Assembly: GCF_900105355.1 (NCBI RefSeq)
Contig: NZ_FNSC01000001.1
Location: 868,001 to 932,000 of the forward strand
Direction of reading: 5' to 3'
Length of the DNA: 64,000 nucleotides
From: Pseudomonas anguilliseptica
Lineage (GTDB): Bacteria; Pseudomonadota; Gammaproteobacteria; Pseudomonadales; Pseudomonadaceae
Position 1 is the stretch's first letter. Each line of letters opens with the position of its first letter. The notes under the pieces were generated by a model. That model was given only the letters and a program-made list of their open reading frames with translations, was not told the DNA's origin and did no database searches. Below, in pieces: positions 1 through 9,930 of this stretch. The position numbers and the translations under genes are program-made.

Positions 1-123
1 GCGGCAGAGGCTTTGAAAATCATGGAAGACCACAAGATCAGCTCGCTGGTGGTGATCGACGACAACGATCTGCCAATTGGCGCACTGAACATGCATGACC
101 TGCTCCGCGCTGGAGTGATGTAA
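1..123 (+). CDS. kdsD: Arabinose-5-phosphate isomerase KdsD, C-terminal end only
   Basis: The window opens inside this gene, in frame 1, and only the last 40 codons are present. They encode the end of a CBS domain (around KIMEDHKISSLVVIDD and a final LNMHDLLRAGVM), which is the C-terminus of KdsD. The enzyme interconverts ribulose-5-phosphate and arabinose-5-phosphate in the cytoplasm, the first step of Kdo synthesis for LPS. Its TAA stop shares a base with the ATG of kdsC (TAATG), so the two genes are translationally coupled. The identification rests on this short tail plus the conserved kdsD-kdsC-lptCAB order. Confidence 0.85.
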   Translation, partial: AAEALKIMEDHKISSLVVIDDNDLPIGALNMHDLLRAGVM

Positions 124-662
124 TGAGTACTGACCTGACCAGCCCCGACCTGCTACAACGCGCCCAAGCTATCAAGCTGGCCATTTTCGATGTCGACGGC
201 GTACTTACCGACGGCAAGCTGTACTTCCTCGTCGACGGCAGCGAATTCAAGACTTTCAACACTCTCGACGGCCACGGCATCAAGATGCTGATCAACTCCG
301 GCGTGCGTACCGCGATTATCAGCGGCCGCAAAACTCCAGTCGTAGAGCGCCGGGCGCAAAATCTGGGGATTCAACACCTGTATCAGGGCCGCGAAGACAA
401 GCTGGTAGTTCTTGATGAGCTGCTCGGCGAACTGGGCCTAGACTATGCACAGGCTGCATACCTCGGTGACGACCTGCCCGATCTGCCAGTGATCCGCCGC
501 GTAGGCCTGGGCATGGCAGTCGCCAGCGCCGACGGCTTTGTTCGCCAACATGCCCACGGGATTACCCGCGCTCGCGGTGGCGAAGGCGCAGCCCGTGAGT
601 TCTGCGAACTGATCATGCACGCCCAAGGCACCCTTGAAGCCGCTCAAGCCGCTTACCTATAG
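123..662 (+). CDS. kdsC: 3-deoxy-D-manno-octulosonate 8-phosphate phosphatase KdsC
   Basis: This is a 179-residue HAD-family phosphatase that removes phosphate from Kdo-8-phosphate to give free Kdo for LPS inner core. HAD motif I is visible as FDVDGVLTDG, with the nucleophile Asp23 and general acid/base Asp25. Motif II lies in AIISGRKTP and the metal-binding acidic motif in YLGDDLPDLP. The length matches stand-alone C0-type KdsC proteins. The start overlaps the kdsD stop by one base and the stop lies 7 bases before lptC, so the gene sits in a tight envelope-biogenesis operon. There is no sign of damage. Confidence 0.97.
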   Translation: MSTDLTSPDLLQRAQAIKLAIFDVDGVLTDGKLYFLVDGSEFKTFNTLDGHGIKMLINSGVRTAIISGRKTPVVERRAQNLGIQHLYQGREDKLVVLDELLGELGLDYAQAAYLGDDLPDLPVIRRVGLGMAVASADGFVRQHAHGITRARGGEGAAREFCELIMHAQGTLEAAQAAYL

Positions 663-669
663 GCCCACC

Positions 670-1239
670 ATGCCCCGCAAGTTATTCAATATTGTTCTGT
701 TCGCCTTTGTAGCACTACTGGTGGCGGCGCTCGGCTACTGGAACCTCAACCCGGATGGCTTTAACGAGCAATCCCGCAGCACTGGGGCTGATAACGCCAT
801 CGACTTTTACGCCACCAACACCTACACCGTGCAATACCAGGCCGACGGCAAGCTGCACTACGAACTGACCGCCGACAAGGTCGAGCACGGCAAGGCCAGC
901 GACATCACCCTGATGACCAGCCCGAATATGAACCTGTTCCGCGGCACTGAGCTGCCCTGGAAAATCCGCAGTGAGCGCGGTGAAGTGTCGCCAGGGGGGG
1001 CTGAGGTCGAGTTGATCGACAAGGTGCGCGTCGAGCGTACCGACGCCAAAGGCCGCCCGACCATCCTCACCACCAGCCGCCTGACCGTATTCCCCGAGAA
1101 GGAATATGCGCAGACCCAGCAAGCCGTTAGAATCGACGCGGCCAATGGGGTGACCACGGCAAAAGGAATGAAAGCGTACATGAATGACGGCAGGATGCTC
1201 CTGCTGTCCAACGTAAGAGGTCAGCATGAGGCTCGTTAA
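670..1239 (+). CDS. lptC: LPS export ABC transporter periplasmic protein LptC
   Basis: LptC is the bitopic inner-membrane protein that passes LPS from the LptB2FG extractor to LptA. I start it at the ATG at 670 (MPRKLFNIV); the reading frame is open further upstream, but that would run deep into kdsC. Residues 4-24 form one hydrophobic transmembrane helix, followed by a periplasmic beta-jellyroll domain of about 150 residues (YATNTYTVQYQADG, TADKVEHGKASDI). The product is 189 residues, typical for the family. The end overlaps lptA by 14 bases, supporting coupled translation. Confidence 0.93.
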   Translation: MPRKLFNIVLFAFVALLVAALGYWNLNPDGFNEQSRSTGADNAIDFYATNTYTVQYQADGKLHYELTADKVEHGKASDITLMTSPNMNLFRGTELPWKIRSERGEVSPGGAEVELIDKVRVERTDAKGRPTILTTSRLTVFPEKEYAQTQQAVRIDAANGVTTAKGMKAYMNDGRMLLLSNVRGQHEAR

Positions 1240-1768
1240 CACCCTCCCCCTACTACTCAGCCTCAGCGCCGCACTCGGAAGTGTCAGCGCCTGGGCTCTG
1301 CCATCCGACCGCGAACAGCCAATCCGTATCCAGGCTGACAGCGCGGAGCTGGATGACAAGCAAGGCGTTGCTGTCTATCGCGGTGACGTAGTTATCACCC
1401 AGGGCACCATGAAGGTCACCGGCGACACCGTGACCATCACCCAGAATGCCCAGGGCGATGTCGAGGTATTTACCTCCGTCGGCAAGCCGGCCTACTACGA
1501 GCAACTGCCGTCAGCCGACAAGCAGATCGTCAAGGCCTACGGCCTGACCATCCAGTACTTTATGGCCAACGAGCGCGTGGTACTGATTGATCAGGCCAAG
1601 GTGATTCAGGAAGGCAACACCTTCGAAGGCGAGAAAATCGCCTATGACACCCAGCGCCAGATCGTCAACGCCGGCCGCGCCACAGGCACCAATGTCACTG
1701 CGCCACGTCCGCGCATCGACATGGTGATCCAGCCGAAGAACAAACCAGCCGACCAGCAGGCGCAGTAA
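1226..1768 (+). CDS. lptA: LPS transport periplasmic protein LptA
   Basis: LptA is the periplasmic beta-jellyroll protein that polymerises into the bridge carrying LPS to the outer membrane. The 180-residue product has a signal peptide ([19 protein letters not shown]..., cleavage near SAWA-LPSD) and an OstA-type repeat region with [16 protein letters not shown] and [18 protein letters not shown] ribosome-binding AAGAGG sits about 5 bases before the ATG, inside the end of lptC. Three bases separate its stop from lptB. The C-terminus is polar ([10 protein letters not shown]), as expected for a soluble protein. Confidence 0.95.
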   Translation: MRLVNTLPLLLSLSAALGSVSAWALPSDREQPIRIQADSAELDDKQGVAVYRGDVVITQGTMKVTGDTVTITQNAQGDVEVFTSVGKPAYYEQLPSADKQIVKAYGLTIQYFMANERVVLIDQAKVIQEGNTFEGEKIAYDTQRQIVNAGRATGTNVTAPRPRIDMVIQPKNKPADQQAQ

Positions 1769-1770
1769 TA

Positions 1771-2496
1771 ATGGCCACATTGAAAGCCCAGCACTTGGCC
1801 AAGAGCTACAAAGGCCGTCAGGTCGTGCGCGACGTCAGCTTGAGCATCGACAGCGGACAGATCGCCGGCCTACTTGGCCCCAACGGGGCCGGTAAGACCA
1901 CCTGCTTCTACATGATCGTTGGCCTGGTTCAGGCCGACCAGGGCCGCGTGCTGATCGACGATCTCGACGTCAGTCATCAGCCCATGCATGGCCGCGCTCG
2001 CGCCGGTATTGGCTACCTGCCGCAGGAAGCCTCGATATTCCGCAAACTAAGCGTGGCCGACAACATCATGGCCATCCTGGAAACCCGCAAGGACCTAGAT
2101 GGCGCTGCACGCCGCAAGGAACTTGAGGGGCTGCTGCAGGAATTCCATATCAGCCATATCCGCGACAACCTTGGCATGAGCCTGTCTGGTGGTGAGCGCC
2201 GCCGCGTGGAAATTGCCCGCGCTTTGGCGACCAACCCCAAGTTCATCCTGCTCGACGAACCCTTCGCCGGTGTCGACCCGATTTCCGTGGGCGATATCAA
2301 GCAGATCATCCATCACCTCAAGGCCAAGGGCATCGGTGTATTGATCACCGATCACAACGTGCGCGAGACCCTGGATATCTGCGAAACCGCCTATATCGTC
2401 AGCGATGGTCAACTGATTGCAGAGGGTGATGCCGAGACTATTCTGGCCAACCAGACAGTCAAAGAAGTTTACCTGGGGCATGAGTTCCGGCTGTAA
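1771..2496 (+). CDS. lptB: LPS export ABC transporter ATP-binding protein LptB
   Basis: LptB is the cytoplasmic ATPase of the LptB2FG complex that extracts LPS from the inner membrane. All ABC motifs are intact: Walker A GPNGAGKT (residues 36-43), Q-loop around [10 protein letters not shown], signature LSGGERRR, Walker [12 protein letters not shown] and a switch His in ITDHNVRET. The 241-residue length is normal. It is the last gene of the kdsD-kdsC-lptC-lptA-lptB run. A 139-base gap then separates it from rpoN, so rpoN may have its own promoter. The membrane partners lptF/lptG are not in the window. Confidence 0.97.
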   Translation: MATLKAQHLAKSYKGRQVVRDVSLSIDSGQIAGLLGPNGAGKTTCFYMIVGLVQADQGRVLIDDLDVSHQPMHGRARAGIGYLPQEASIFRKLSVADNIMAILETRKDLDGAARRKELEGLLQEFHISHIRDNLGMSLSGGERRRVEIARALATNPKFILLDEPFAGVDPISVGDIKQIIHHLKAKGIGVLITDHNVRETLDICETAYIVSDGQLIAEGDAETILANQTVKEVYLGHEFRL

Positions 2497-2532
2497 CCAC
2501 AGCTTTTCTCAAGCCGGCTGCAGCCAAGGCTA

Positions 2533-2561
2533 GGCAAAACCCTTAAAGTCAGGCATATAAT
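2533..2561 (+). promoter_or_regulatory. Candidate promoter for rpoN
   Basis: A perfect TATAAT hexamer stands at 2556-2561 in an A/T-richer patch of the lptB-rpoN gap, about 75 bases before the rpoN start. The matching -35 region is poor, so this is a suggestion from sequence only. Confidence 0.35.
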
Positions 2562-2635
2562 TTGCTTCCTAGTGGCGCTTTTTTGAAAACGCCCTGTAGT
2601 GGATTGCGCACAGACGCCGGTAAATAAGGTCTGCA

Positions 2636-4150
2636 ATGAAACCATCGCTAGTCCTGAGAATGGGCCAGCAGCTGACGATGACGCCGCAGCTGCAACAGGC
2701 CATCCGCCTGCTCCAACTGTCGACCCTGGATCTGCAGCAAGAGATCCAGGAGGCCTTGGAGTCCAACCCGATGCTCGAACGCCAGGAAGATGGCGATGAT
2801 TTCGACAATTCGGACCCTATGGCCGATGGTGCAGAAAGCGCCAGCCCCAGCGAACAGCCCGAAGCGCCCTATCAGGAAACCAACTACCAGGAAGCCACGC
2901 AGACCGTGGACAACCTGGAAGAAGGTGATTGGGGCGAACGTATTCCTAATGAGCTGCCCGTCGATACCGCCTGGGAAGACATCTACCAAACCAGCGCCAG
3001 CAGCCTGCCCAGCAGCACCAATGACGACGACGAGTGGGATTTCACCACACGCACCTCCAGCGGCGAGAGCCTGCAAAGCCACCTGCTATGGCAGCTCAAC
3101 CTGGCGCCTATGTCCGACAAGGATCGCCTGATTGCGGCCACCCTGATCGACTGCATCAATGACCAGGGCTACCTGGAGGAAAGCCTGGAAGAAGTCGTCG
3201 AAGCCTTCGATCCGGAACTGGATATTGAGCTCGACGAAGTCGAAGCCGTGCTGCACCGCATCCAGCAGTTCGAGCCTACCGGCATCGCCGCGCGCAACCT
3301 GGGCGAGTGCCTGCTCCTGCAACTGCGCCAGCTGCCGGCGAAAACCCCATGGCTGAGCGAAGCCCAGCGTCTGGCCAGCGACTACCTTGATCTTCTCGGC
3401 AGCCGCGACTACAGCCAGCTGATGCGCCGCATGAAGCTCAAGGAAGATGAGCTGCGCCAGGTTATCGACCTGATTCAAAGCCTCAACCCGCGCCCTGGCT
3501 CGCAAATCGAATCCAGTGAGCCGGAATACGTGGTGCCCGATGTAATCGTGCGCAAACACAACGAACGCTGGCTGGTGGAGCTCAACCAGGAAGCTATGCC
3601 ACGCCTGCGGGTCAACGCGCAGTACGCCGGTTTTGTGAAGCGCGCCGACTCCAGCGCCGACAACACTTTTATGCGTAACCAGCTGCAAGAAGCGCGCTGG
3701 TTTATCAAAAGCCTGCAAAGTCGTAACGAAACTCTGATGAAGGTTGCCACGCAGATCGTCGAACATCAGCGTGGTTTCCTCGACTACGGCGATGAGGCGA
3801 TGAAACCCCTGGTGCTGCACGATATTGCTGAAGCTGTGGGCATGCACGAGTCGACTATTTCGCGGGTGACCACACAGAAATTTATGCACACCCCGCGCGG
3901 TATTTACGAGCTGAAATATTTCTTTTCCAGCCACGTCAGCACCTCCGAAGGCGGCGAATGCTCGTCCACGGCGATCCGCGCCATCATCAAAAAACTGGTC
4001 GCCGCGGAAAATGCGAAAAAGCCGTTGAGTGACAGCAAGATCGCTGGTTTACTGGAGGCACAGGGCATTCAAGTAGCCCGCCGCACGGTCGCCAAGTACC
4101 GTGAATCCCTCGGAATAGCGCCTTCCAGTGAGCGCAAACGATTGATCTAA
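2636..4150 (+). CDS. rpoN: RNA polymerase sigma-54 factor RpoN
   Basis: RpoN directs RNA polymerase to -24/-12 promoters and needs AAA+ activators; in Pseudomonas it controls nitrogen use, motility and much carbon metabolism. The 504-residue protein has the glutamine/leucine-rich region I at residues 1-50 ([19 protein letters not shown]), an acidic variable region II at about 50-115, the core-binding and HTH region III, and the RpoN box [10 protein letters not shown] at residues 481-490. All landmarks are intact and the length is normal. An AAGG Shine-Dalgarno lies 7 bases before the ATG. It heads the rpoN-hpf-ptsN-rapZ-ptsO cluster. Confidence 0.98.
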   Translation: MKPSLVLRMGQQLTMTPQLQQAIRLLQLSTLDLQQEIQEALESNPMLERQEDGDDFDNSDPMADGAESASPSEQPEAPYQETNYQEATQTVDNLEEGDWGERIPNELPVDTAWEDIYQTSASSLPSSTNDDDEWDFTTRTSSGESLQSHLLWQLNLAPMSDKDRLIAATLIDCINDQGYLEESLEEVVEAFDPELDIELDEVEAVLHRIQQFEPTGIAARNLGECLLLQLRQLPAKTPWLSEAQRLASDYLDLLGSRDYSQLMRRMKLKEDELRQVIDLIQSLNPRPGSQIESSEPEYVVPDVIVRKHNERWLVELNQEAMPRLRVNAQYAGFVKRADSSADNTFMRNQLQEARWFIKSLQSRNETLMKVATQIVEHQRGFLDYGDEAMKPLVLHDIAEAVGMHESTISRVTTQKFMHTPRGIYELKYFFSSHVSTSEGGECSSTAIRAIIKKLVAAENAKKPLSDSKIAGLLEAQGIQVARRTVAKYRESLGIAPSSERKRLI

Positions 4151-4344
4151 GGCGGCACGAAGAAGGAAGACAGATCGCACTGCACAGAACACTCCCGGCC
4201 ACGCCTTTTCGCAAAAGCAGCCATACTGCCAACAAGCAATTAGCGGCCGTGCCAGGCTCGTTCTGTCAGAGTCTTCCACGCCAAAGTGTTCCGGCGGCAG
4301 GCCTCTCGCCTGCCTCTTACACACGGCAACAAGGAGAAAGCGGT

Positions 4345-4653
4345 ATGCAAGTCAACATCAGTGGACACCAGCTGGATGTGACCGACGCCCTGCGCGACTA
4401 CATCGCCGAAAAACTCGGCCGATTGGAGCGCCACTTCGACAAGATTACCAACGTGCAAGTCACCATGGAGGTCGAGAAGCTCAAACAGAAAATCGAAGCG
4501 ACCCTGCACATTGCCGGCGGCGAAGTCGTCGCCAATGCCGAACATGAAGACATGTACGCAGCCATCGATCTACTGACTGATAAACTCGACCGACAACTCA
4601 TCAAACACAAGGAAAAACAGCTCGACCGTCAACAGGGCGCTATGGCCCGCTGA
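4345..4653 (+). CDS. hpf: Ribosome hibernation promoting factor HPF (short form)
   Basis: HPF binds the 30S decoding centre in starved cells and favours inactive ribosome dimers. The start is the ATG at 4345 (MQVNISGHQLDVT), preceded by AAGGAG at 4331-4336; the frame is open upstream but lacks a ribosome site there. The 102-residue product is the short, single-domain form with the beta-alpha-beta-alpha S30AE fold signs (DALRDYIAEKLGRLERHF, KLKQKIEATLHIAGGE). It lies 194 bases after rpoN and 15 bases before ptsN, as in other pseudomonads. Confidence 0.95.
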   Translation: MQVNISGHQLDVTDALRDYIAEKLGRLERHFDKITNVQVTMEVEKLKQKIEATLHIAGGEVVANAEHEDMYAAIDLLTDKLDRQLIKHKEKQLDRQQGAMAR

Positions 4654-4668
4654 CATCGTCTATCTCCT

Positions 4669-5142
4669 ATGATCCGACTTGAAACCATCCTGCCCCCCGG
4701 CCGTTCCCTGGTGAACGTGCCGGGCGGCAGCAAAAAACGTGTCCTCGAACAGATTGCCAACCTGGTGGCGCGCGAGCTGCCTGACCTGGATGGCCAAGAC
4801 ATCTTCGAAAGCCTGATTGCCCGGGAAAAACTAGGCTCGACCGGTTTCGGTAATGGCATTGCCATTCCGCACTGTCGCCTGCCCGGTTGCACCGCGCCGA
4901 TCAGTGCCTTGCTGCGCCTGGACTCCGCCGTAGACTTCGACGCCATCGACGGCGCGCCTGTGGACCTGCTGTTTGTCCTGCTGGTGCCCGAAGCGGCCAC
5001 CGATGCTCACCTAGAGCTGCTTCGGCAGATCGCCAGCATGCTAGACCGCAGCGATGTGCGCGCCAGCCTGCGCCAAGCCGAAAGCAGCGAAGCCCTGTAC
5101 CAGGTGGTCGTGGACGTACAAAGCCAACTCAACCGAGCCTGA
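4669..5142 (+). CDS. ptsN: PTS IIA-like nitrogen regulatory protein PtsN (EIIA-Ntr)
   Basis: PtsN is the terminal phosphoacceptor of the nitrogen phosphotransferase chain PtsP-PtsO-PtsN. It regulates potassium uptake, carbon source use and other targets by protein contact rather than sugar transport. The 157-residue protein has the phosphorylatable His68 in [13 protein letters not shown]. Its fold follows other EIIA-Ntr proteins, with the [10 protein letters not shown] segment just before the active site. The stop is two bases before the rapZ ATG. Nothing looks unusual. Confidence 0.96.
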   Translation: MIRLETILPPGRSLVNVPGGSKKRVLEQIANLVARELPDLDGQDIFESLIAREKLGSTGFGNGIAIPHCRLPGCTAPISALLRLDSAVDFDAIDGAPVDLLFVLLVPEAATDAHLELLRQIASMLDRSDVRASLRQAESSEALYQVVVDVQSQLNRA

Positions 5143-5144
5143 GC

Positions 5145-6002
5145 ATGCGCCTGATCATCGTTAGCGGTCGCTCCGGCTCCGGGAAGAGCACCGCCCTCGA
5201 TGTACTTGAGGACAACGGTTTCTACTGCATCGACAACCTACCGGCCGGCCTGCTACCTGAACTGGCCGAGCGTGCTCTGCTGCACACAGAGCTACTGCAC
5301 CCACAGGTCGCAGTGTCGATTGATGCACGCAACCTGCCGAGCCATCTCAAGCGCTTTCCCGAGCTGCTTGACGAAGTTCGCGCACGGCATATCAAGTGTG
5401 ATGTGATCTACCTGGATGCTGACGAAGAAACCCTGCTCAAGCGTTTCTCGGAAACCCGCCGACGTCACCCACTGACCAACGAGAGCCGCTCGCTGGCGGA
5501 AGCCATCGCCGATGAAAGCCTGCTGCTCGGGCCGATAATCGATCTGGCCGACCTAAAAATCGACACCACCCACCTCAATCTGTATCAGCTGCGCGACAGC
5601 CTCAAGTTGCGCCTGCTCAATCAACCTGAGCCCGGCACTGCGTTTCTGATTGAGTCCTTTGGCTTTAAACGCGGCATGCCGGTGGATGCTGATCTGGTAT
5701 TCGATGTGCGCTGCCTGCCCAATCCCTATTGGAAGCCGGGCTTGCGCGATTTCTCTGGGCTCGACCAGCCGATAGTCGACTACCTCTCGGCCCAGGCCGA
5801 TGTCGAGGACATGTACCAGGACATCCTCGCCTACCTGACCAAATGGCTACCACGCTTTGCTGCCAGCAACCGCGCCTACGTTACGGTGGCGATTGGCTGC
5901 ACCGGCGGCCATCACCGCTCGGTGTACCTGGCCAACCGCTTGGGCGAAACCCTCAAACCCATCCTGAAAAACGTTCAGACTCGCCACCGCGACCTCAGTT
6001 AA
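5145..6002 (+). CDS. rapZ: RNase adapter protein RapZ
   Basis: RapZ (YvcJ family) is a nucleotide-binding protein that in enterobacteria delivers the small RNA GlmZ to RNase E. Its exact target in Pseudomonas is less clear. I use the ATG at 5145 because the protein then begins [16 protein letters not shown], placing the Walker A loop at residues 8-15. A longer frame overlapping ptsN is rejected. The C-terminal RNA-binding domain has the conserved [10 protein letters not shown] motif. The product is 285 residues, the usual length, and lies between ptsN and ptsO, the standard context. Confidence 0.96.
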   Translation: MRLIIVSGRSGSGKSTALDVLEDNGFYCIDNLPAGLLPELAERALLHTELLHPQVAVSIDARNLPSHLKRFPELLDEVRARHIKCDVIYLDADEETLLKRFSETRRRHPLTNESRSLAEAIADESLLLGPIIDLADLKIDTTHLNLYQLRDSLKLRLLNQPEPGTAFLIESFGFKRGMPVDADLVFDVRCLPNPYWKPGLRDFSGLDQPIVDYLSAQADVEDMYQDILAYLTKWLPRFAASNRAYVTVAIGCTGGHHRSVYLANRLGETLKPILKNVQTRHRDLS

Positions 6003-6014
6003 GGAATTGCCGCG

Positions 6015-6287
6015 ATGCCCGCCTGCGAAATCACCATTATCAACAAGCTTGGCCTGCACGCCCGCGCAGCGGCCAAGTTTGTCGGCGTCGCCGGGCGTTT
6101 TCCCTGCCAGGTCAAGGTCGGCCGCACCCCTGAGAGCCTGGTCGACGGCAAAAGCATCATGGCGGTGATGATGCTCGCTGCAGGCAAAGGCACCGCCGTG
6201 TACCTGCACACCGAAGGTGAGCAAGACGACGAGGCACTGCAAGCCCTGAGCGAGCTGATCAACAACTACTTCGACGAAGGCGAATAG
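6015..6287 (+). CDS. ptsO: HPr-like nitrogen phosphocarrier PtsO (NPr)
   Basis: PtsO is the HPr-type carrier that moves phosphate from PtsP (EI-Ntr) to His68 of PtsN. The 90-residue protein has the active His15 in NKLGLHARAAAKF and the DGKSIMAVMMLA segment of the regulatory-serine region. It follows rapZ by 12 bases and closes the rpoN cluster just before a strong terminator. A dedicated PtsP gene is not in the window. Confidence 0.96.
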   Translation: MPACEITIINKLGLHARAAAKFVGVAGRFPCQVKVGRTPESLVDGKSIMAVMMLAAGKGTAVYLHTEGEQDDEALQALSELINNYFDEGE

Positions 6288-6303
6288 CTGATCGAGAGAC
6301 AAT

Positions 6304-6340
6304 AAAAAGGGGCTGAACGCCTACGCGACAGCCCCTTTTT
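6304..6340. terminator. Bidirectional rho-independent terminator, ptsO/pmbA
   Basis: A perfect 12-base stem (AAAAAGGGGCTG at 6304-6315 with CAGCCCCTTTTT at 6329-6340) encloses a 13-base loop. The T and A tracts lie within the stem, so it should terminate both ptsO from the left and the convergent pmbA from the right. Confidence 0.9.
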
Positions 6341-6353
6341 CATACACGCGGAA

Positions 6354-7700
6354 TCAACTGCCAGCCACCGTCATCCGCTCGATCAGCACTGAACCGGTGC
6401 GGATATTGCTGCGCAGCTCCAGATCATTACCGACTGCAACAATCTGCTTGAACATGTCACGCAAGTTGCCAGCGATGGTGACTTCCTGCACCGGGAACTG
6501 GATTTCGCCGTTCTCCACCCAGTAACCACCGGCGCCGCGCGAATAGTCACCGGTGACCATATTCAGCCCCTGGCCCATCAGTTCGGTCACCAGCAAGCCA
6601 CGCCCCATACGCTTGAGCAGCGCCTTCTGGTCTTCATCGCCATGGCTGACAAACAGGTTATGCACGCCGCCGGAGTTGGCGGTGCTGGGCATACCCAGCT
6701 TGCGCCCGGAATAGGTGCCGAGCACATAGGACAACAGTTCACCGCGCTCGACAAATGATTTGGCGTAAGTCGCCAGACCGTCACCATCGAAGGCTGCACT
6801 GCCAAGCGCACGAGGAATATGCGGGCGCTCATCGATCTTCAGCCACTCGGGGAACAGCTGTTGGCCGAGGGAACCTTCAAGAAAGGATGATTTACGGTAT
6901 AAATTGCCGCCGGAAATCGCCGCCAGGAAACTACCAAACAAACCTGTCGCCAACTCGGCGGAGAACAGTACTGGCACTTCACAGGTCGGCACCGGACGCG
7001 CGCCCAAACGACTTACCGCACGCTCGGCAGCGCGGCGGCCAATGCTGCCGGCATCGGCCAGCAACTCGCCCTGGAGATTAACGTCGTACCAGTAATCGCG
7101 CTGCATCTGTCCGCCATCCTCGGCGATCATCACGCAGCTCAGGCTGTGCCGCGTGCTGGCATAGCCGCTGACAAAGCCATGGCTATTGCCGTAGACCCGG
7201 CAACCCTGGTGGGTATTCAGCGTGGTGCCATCGGCGTTCTTGATCCGCTGATCGACCGCAAAGGCCGCTGCCTCGCAGCTCAAGGCCTGCTCGATGGCCT
7301 GCTCCGGCGTGATCGACCAGGCGTGATACAGATCCAGCTGCGGCAGCTCACGGGCCATCAGCGCAGCATCGGCCAGGCCAGCGCACTCATCTTCGGAGGC
7401 ATGCTTGGCAATCGCCAGGGCCGCCGCGACGGTTTCGCGAATCGCTGCCTCGCCACTCGCCGAGGTGCTGGCCGAGCCCTTGCGCTGACCGACATACAGG
7501 GTGATGCCAAAACCCTGATCGCGGTTGAACTCGACCGTTTCCACTTCACCCTGGCGCACCGTGGTGGACAAGCCCTGTTCCACCGAGACGGCCACCTCGC
7601 AGGCACTCGCGCCCTGTTTTTTGGCCTCGGCAATAATCTGCTCCACCTGCGCCTGCAAATGCGGCACAGCCTGGGGGCCGACGATGTCTACTGCACTCAT
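6354..7700 (-). CDS. pmbA: Metalloprotease-related protein PmbA (TldE)
   Basis: PmbA pairs with TldD to form the TldD/TldE protease that trims leader peptides of modified peptides such as microcin B17 and degrades unfolded peptides such as CcdA. The start is the ATG at 7700 (MSAVDIVGPQAV), chosen because AGGAG lies at 7706-7710 on the minus strand; an upstream in-frame start lacks a ribosome site. The 448-residue protein lacks the HExxxH zinc motif, as expected for the non-catalytic partner. It is divergent from yjgA, with tldD a short distance beyond. Confidence 0.95.
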   Translation of the reverse strand: MSAVDIVGPQAVPHLQAQVEQIIAEAKKQGASACEVAVSVEQGLSTTVRQGEVETVEFNRDQGFGITLYVGQRKGSASTSASGEAAIRETVAAALAIAKHASEDECAGLADAALMARELPQLDLYHAWSITPEQAIEQALSCEAAAFAVDQRIKNADGTTLNTHQGCRVYGNSHGFVSGYASTRHSLSCVMIAEDGGQMQRDYWYDVNLQGELLADAGSIGRRAAERAVSRLGARPVPTCEVPVLFSAELATGLFGSFLAAISGGNLYRKSSFLEGSLGQQLFPEWLKIDERPHIPRALGSAAFDGDGLATYAKSFVERGELLSYVLGTYSGRKLGMPSTANSGGVHNLFVSHGDEDQKALLKRMGRGLLVTELMGQGLNMVTGDYSRGAGGYWVENGEIQFPVQEVTIAGNLRDMFKQIVAVGNDLELRSNIRTGSVLIERMTVAGS

Positions 7701-7748
7701 AAGAACTCCTGAACGATAAGCGGCAAACGCGGCCACACAGGCCAGACG

Positions 7749-7776
7749 CTTACAGCTGGAAACTTGCTGCTATCAT
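7749..7776 (+). promoter_or_regulatory. Candidate sigma-70 promoter for yjgA
   Basis: CTTACA at 7749-7754 and TATCAT at 7771-7776 are spaced by 16 bases and lie 28 bases before the yjgA start, in the gap between the divergent pmbA and yjgA. This is pattern evidence only. Confidence 0.35.
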
Positions 7777-7803
7777 GTTGGCGTTTTCCACTGGACCGCC
7801 ACC

Positions 7804-8322
7804 ATGTCTGAATACCTTGACGACTTCTCCGGCGAGAAGAGCAAAACCCAGGTCAAGCGCGAGTTACATGCGCTACAGGATCTGGGGCAACGCCTGACCA
7901 CCCTGAAACCCGACCTGCTAAACAAGCTGCCGCTGACCGACGAGCTGCGCCGCGCGCTGGCCGAAGCGCCCAAACACACCGCCAACTCCGCGAAGAAGCG
8001 CCATGTGCAGTTTATCGGCCGCTTGATGCGCGACCAGGATATCCCCGCCATCCTGACCCTGCTTGACCAGCTGGACGCCTCAACGCGCCAGTACAACGAA
8101 CGCTTTCACAACCTGGAGCGCTGGCGCGACCGCTTGCTCAACGGCGGCGACGACACTCTGGAAAAATTCGTCGGCGAATACCCCGACGCCGACCGCCAGC
8201 ACCTGCGTCAGCTGATCCGTCAGGGCCAGCACGAACTGGCGCAGAACAAAGCGCCGGCCGCTTCCCGCAAAATCTTCAAGTACATCCGCAAGCTGGACGA
8301 AACCCAGCGCGGCTTGCGCTAA
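7804..8322 (+). CDS. yjgA: Ribosome biogenesis factor DarP/YjgA (DUF615)
   Basis: YjgA (DarP) associates with late 50S precursors and helps large-subunit assembly. The 172-residue highly charged helical protein matches the family ([49 protein letters not shown]). It is a single-gene unit between pmbA and tldD, the normal Pseudomonas arrangement. No strong Shine-Dalgarno is seen directly before the ATG, but the conserved N-terminus supports this start. Confidence 0.92.
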   Translation: MSEYLDDFSGEKSKTQVKRELHALQDLGQRLTTLKPDLLNKLPLTDELRRALAEAPKHTANSAKKRHVQFIGRLMRDQDIPAILTLLDQLDASTRQYNERFHNLERWRDRLLNGGDDTLEKFVGEYPDADRQHLRQLIRQGQHELAQNKAPAASRKIFKYIRKLDETQRGLR

Positions 8323-8342
8323 CTCCATTCCAGACCGCAACC

Positions 8343-8477
8343 CGTAGGTTGGGCTGAGCTCCGCGAAGCCCAACATTGCAATCGCAAACAACCACAACGC
8401 ATACAAGCGTGACCGCCGAGCGGAGCGCTACGCGCTCCATGTTGGGCTTCGTCGCATGCTCCTCAACCCAACCTACG
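8343..8477. repeat. Inverted-repeat pair (CGTAGGTTGGGCTGAG-type)
   Basis: The left arm at 8343-8374 (CGTAGGTTGGGCTGAG then CGAAGCCCAAC) is repeated in inverse orientation at 8441-8477 with a few extra bases. About 66 bases lie between, including a small hairpin GGAGCGCTACGCGCTCC at 8422-8438. This fills the gap between the convergent yjgA and tldD and looks like a paired dispersed Pseudomonas repeat. The right arm overlaps the tldD stop codon. No other gene is seen here. Confidence 0.8.
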
Positions 8478-9930
8478 CCCCTGTCCCGCCTACCGTAATC
8501 GCATCAATCCTCAGCGTCGGCTGGCCCACGCCAACCGGTACCGACTGGCCGTCCTTGCCGCAGGTGCCCACGCCGCTATCCAGCGCCAGATCGTTACCAA
8601 CCATCGACACCTTGCTCATGGCTTCCGGGCCATTGCCGATCAGGGTGGCACCTTTGACCGGCGCGGTGATCTTGCCGTCCTCGATCAGGTAGGCCTCGCT
8701 GGTGGAAAACACGAACTTGCCACTGGTGATATCGACCTGACCACCGCCAAGGTTGGCGCAGTAGATGCCTTTCTTCACCGAGCGAATGATTTCTTCCGGG
8801 TCGCTCTCACCGGCCAGCATGTAGGTATTGGTCATGCGCGGCATCGGCAGGTGCGCGTAGGATTCACGGCGACCGTTGCCGGTGCACGCCACGCCCATCA
8901 GGCGGGCATTCAGCTTGTCCTGCATATAGCCCTTGAGCACGCCGTTCTCGATGAGGGTGGTGCACTGAGTCTGGGTGCCCTCATCGTCCATGCTCAGGGA
9001 GCCGCGACGCTCGGCCAGGGTACCGTCATCGACGATGGTGCACAGGCTGGACGCCACCTGCTCGCCCATACGCCCACTATAGGCCGAGCTGCCCTTGCGA
9101 TTGAAATCGCCTTCCAGGCCATGGCCGACCGCTTCGTGCAGCAGCACGCCAGACCAACCGGCGCCCATCACCACCGGCATCGTGCCAGCCGGTGCCGGAA
9201 TCGCGTCCAGATTGACCAACGCCTGGCGCAGGGCCTCACGGGCATAGCCCATGGCGCGCTCTTCGTTGTTGCTGGTCTGTTCGAGGAAGTAGCGGTAATC
9301 GGTACGTCCGCCGCCACCATGGCTGCCGCGCTCGCGGCGACCGTTCTGCTCAACGATCACGCTGACGTTAAAGCGCACCAGCGGGCGGATATCCGCACCC
9401 AGGCTGCCGTCGTTAGCCGCCACCAGAATGCGATCCCAAACCCCAGCGAGGCTAACGGAAACCTGCTTGATTCGCGGATCGAGGGCGCGAGTGGCGACGT
9501 CGATGCGCTTGAGCAGCTCGACCTTTTCCGCTCGACCCAGCACATCCAGCGGATTGTCCTGAGCATACAGCGGTTTGACCAGGGGGCTGCTGAACGCTTG
9601 CACGCGGCCGTTCTGCCCCGCGCGGGCAATCGAACGGGCGGCACGTGCCGCCTGGCTCAAAGCATCGGCGGTGATCGCATTGCTGTAGGCAAAACCGGTT
9701 TTCTCACCGGACTGGGCCCGCACGCCGCCCCCCTGATCGAGGTTGAAACTGCCTTCCTTGACGATGCCATCCTCCAGCGCCCAGGTTTCCGAAACCTGGC
9801 TCTGGAAGTACAGGTCAGCCGCATCGATTCCCGGCCCGGCCAAGTCAGCCAGGACCGCGGGCAGATGCTCAATGGTCAAACCGCCCGGCCCCAGCAGATG
9901 TTCACTGACGGATACCAACATAGTGCTCAT
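8473..9930 (-). CDS. tldD: Metalloprotease TldD
   Basis: TldD is the zinc-binding catalytic subunit of the TldD/PmbA protease. The metal motif HEAVGH is at residues 265-270 of the 485-residue protein, which is the normal length. The N-terminal part carries the [15 protein letters not shown] region shared with PmbA. Its start overlaps the stop of the upstream nitrilase gene (ATGA), indicating coupled translation. The TAG stop codon is supplied by the right arm of an adjacent inverted repeat. The protein looks intact. Confidence 0.97.
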   Translation of the reverse strand: MSTMLVSVSEHLLGPGGLTIEHLPAVLADLAGPGIDAADLYFQSQVSETWALEDGIVKEGSFNLDQGGGVRAQSGEKTGFAYSNAITADALSQAARAARSIARAGQNGRVQAFSSPLVKPLYAQDNPLDVLGRAEKVELLKRIDVATRALDPRIKQVSVSLAGVWDRILVAANDGSLGADIRPLVRFNVSVIVEQNGRRERGSHGGGGRTDYRYFLEQTSNNEERAMGYAREALRQALVNLDAIPAPAGTMPVVMGAGWSGVLLHEAVGHGLEGDFNRKGSSAYSGRMGEQVASSLCTIVDDGTLAERRGSLSMDDEGTQTQCTTLIENGVLKGYMQDKLNARLMGVACTGNGRRESYAHLPMPRMTNTYMLAGESDPEEIIRSVKKGIYCANLGGGQVDITSGKFVFSTSEAYLIEDGKITAPVKGATLIGNGPEAMSKVSMVGNDLALDSGVGTCGKDGQSVPVGVGQPTLRIDAITVGGTGA

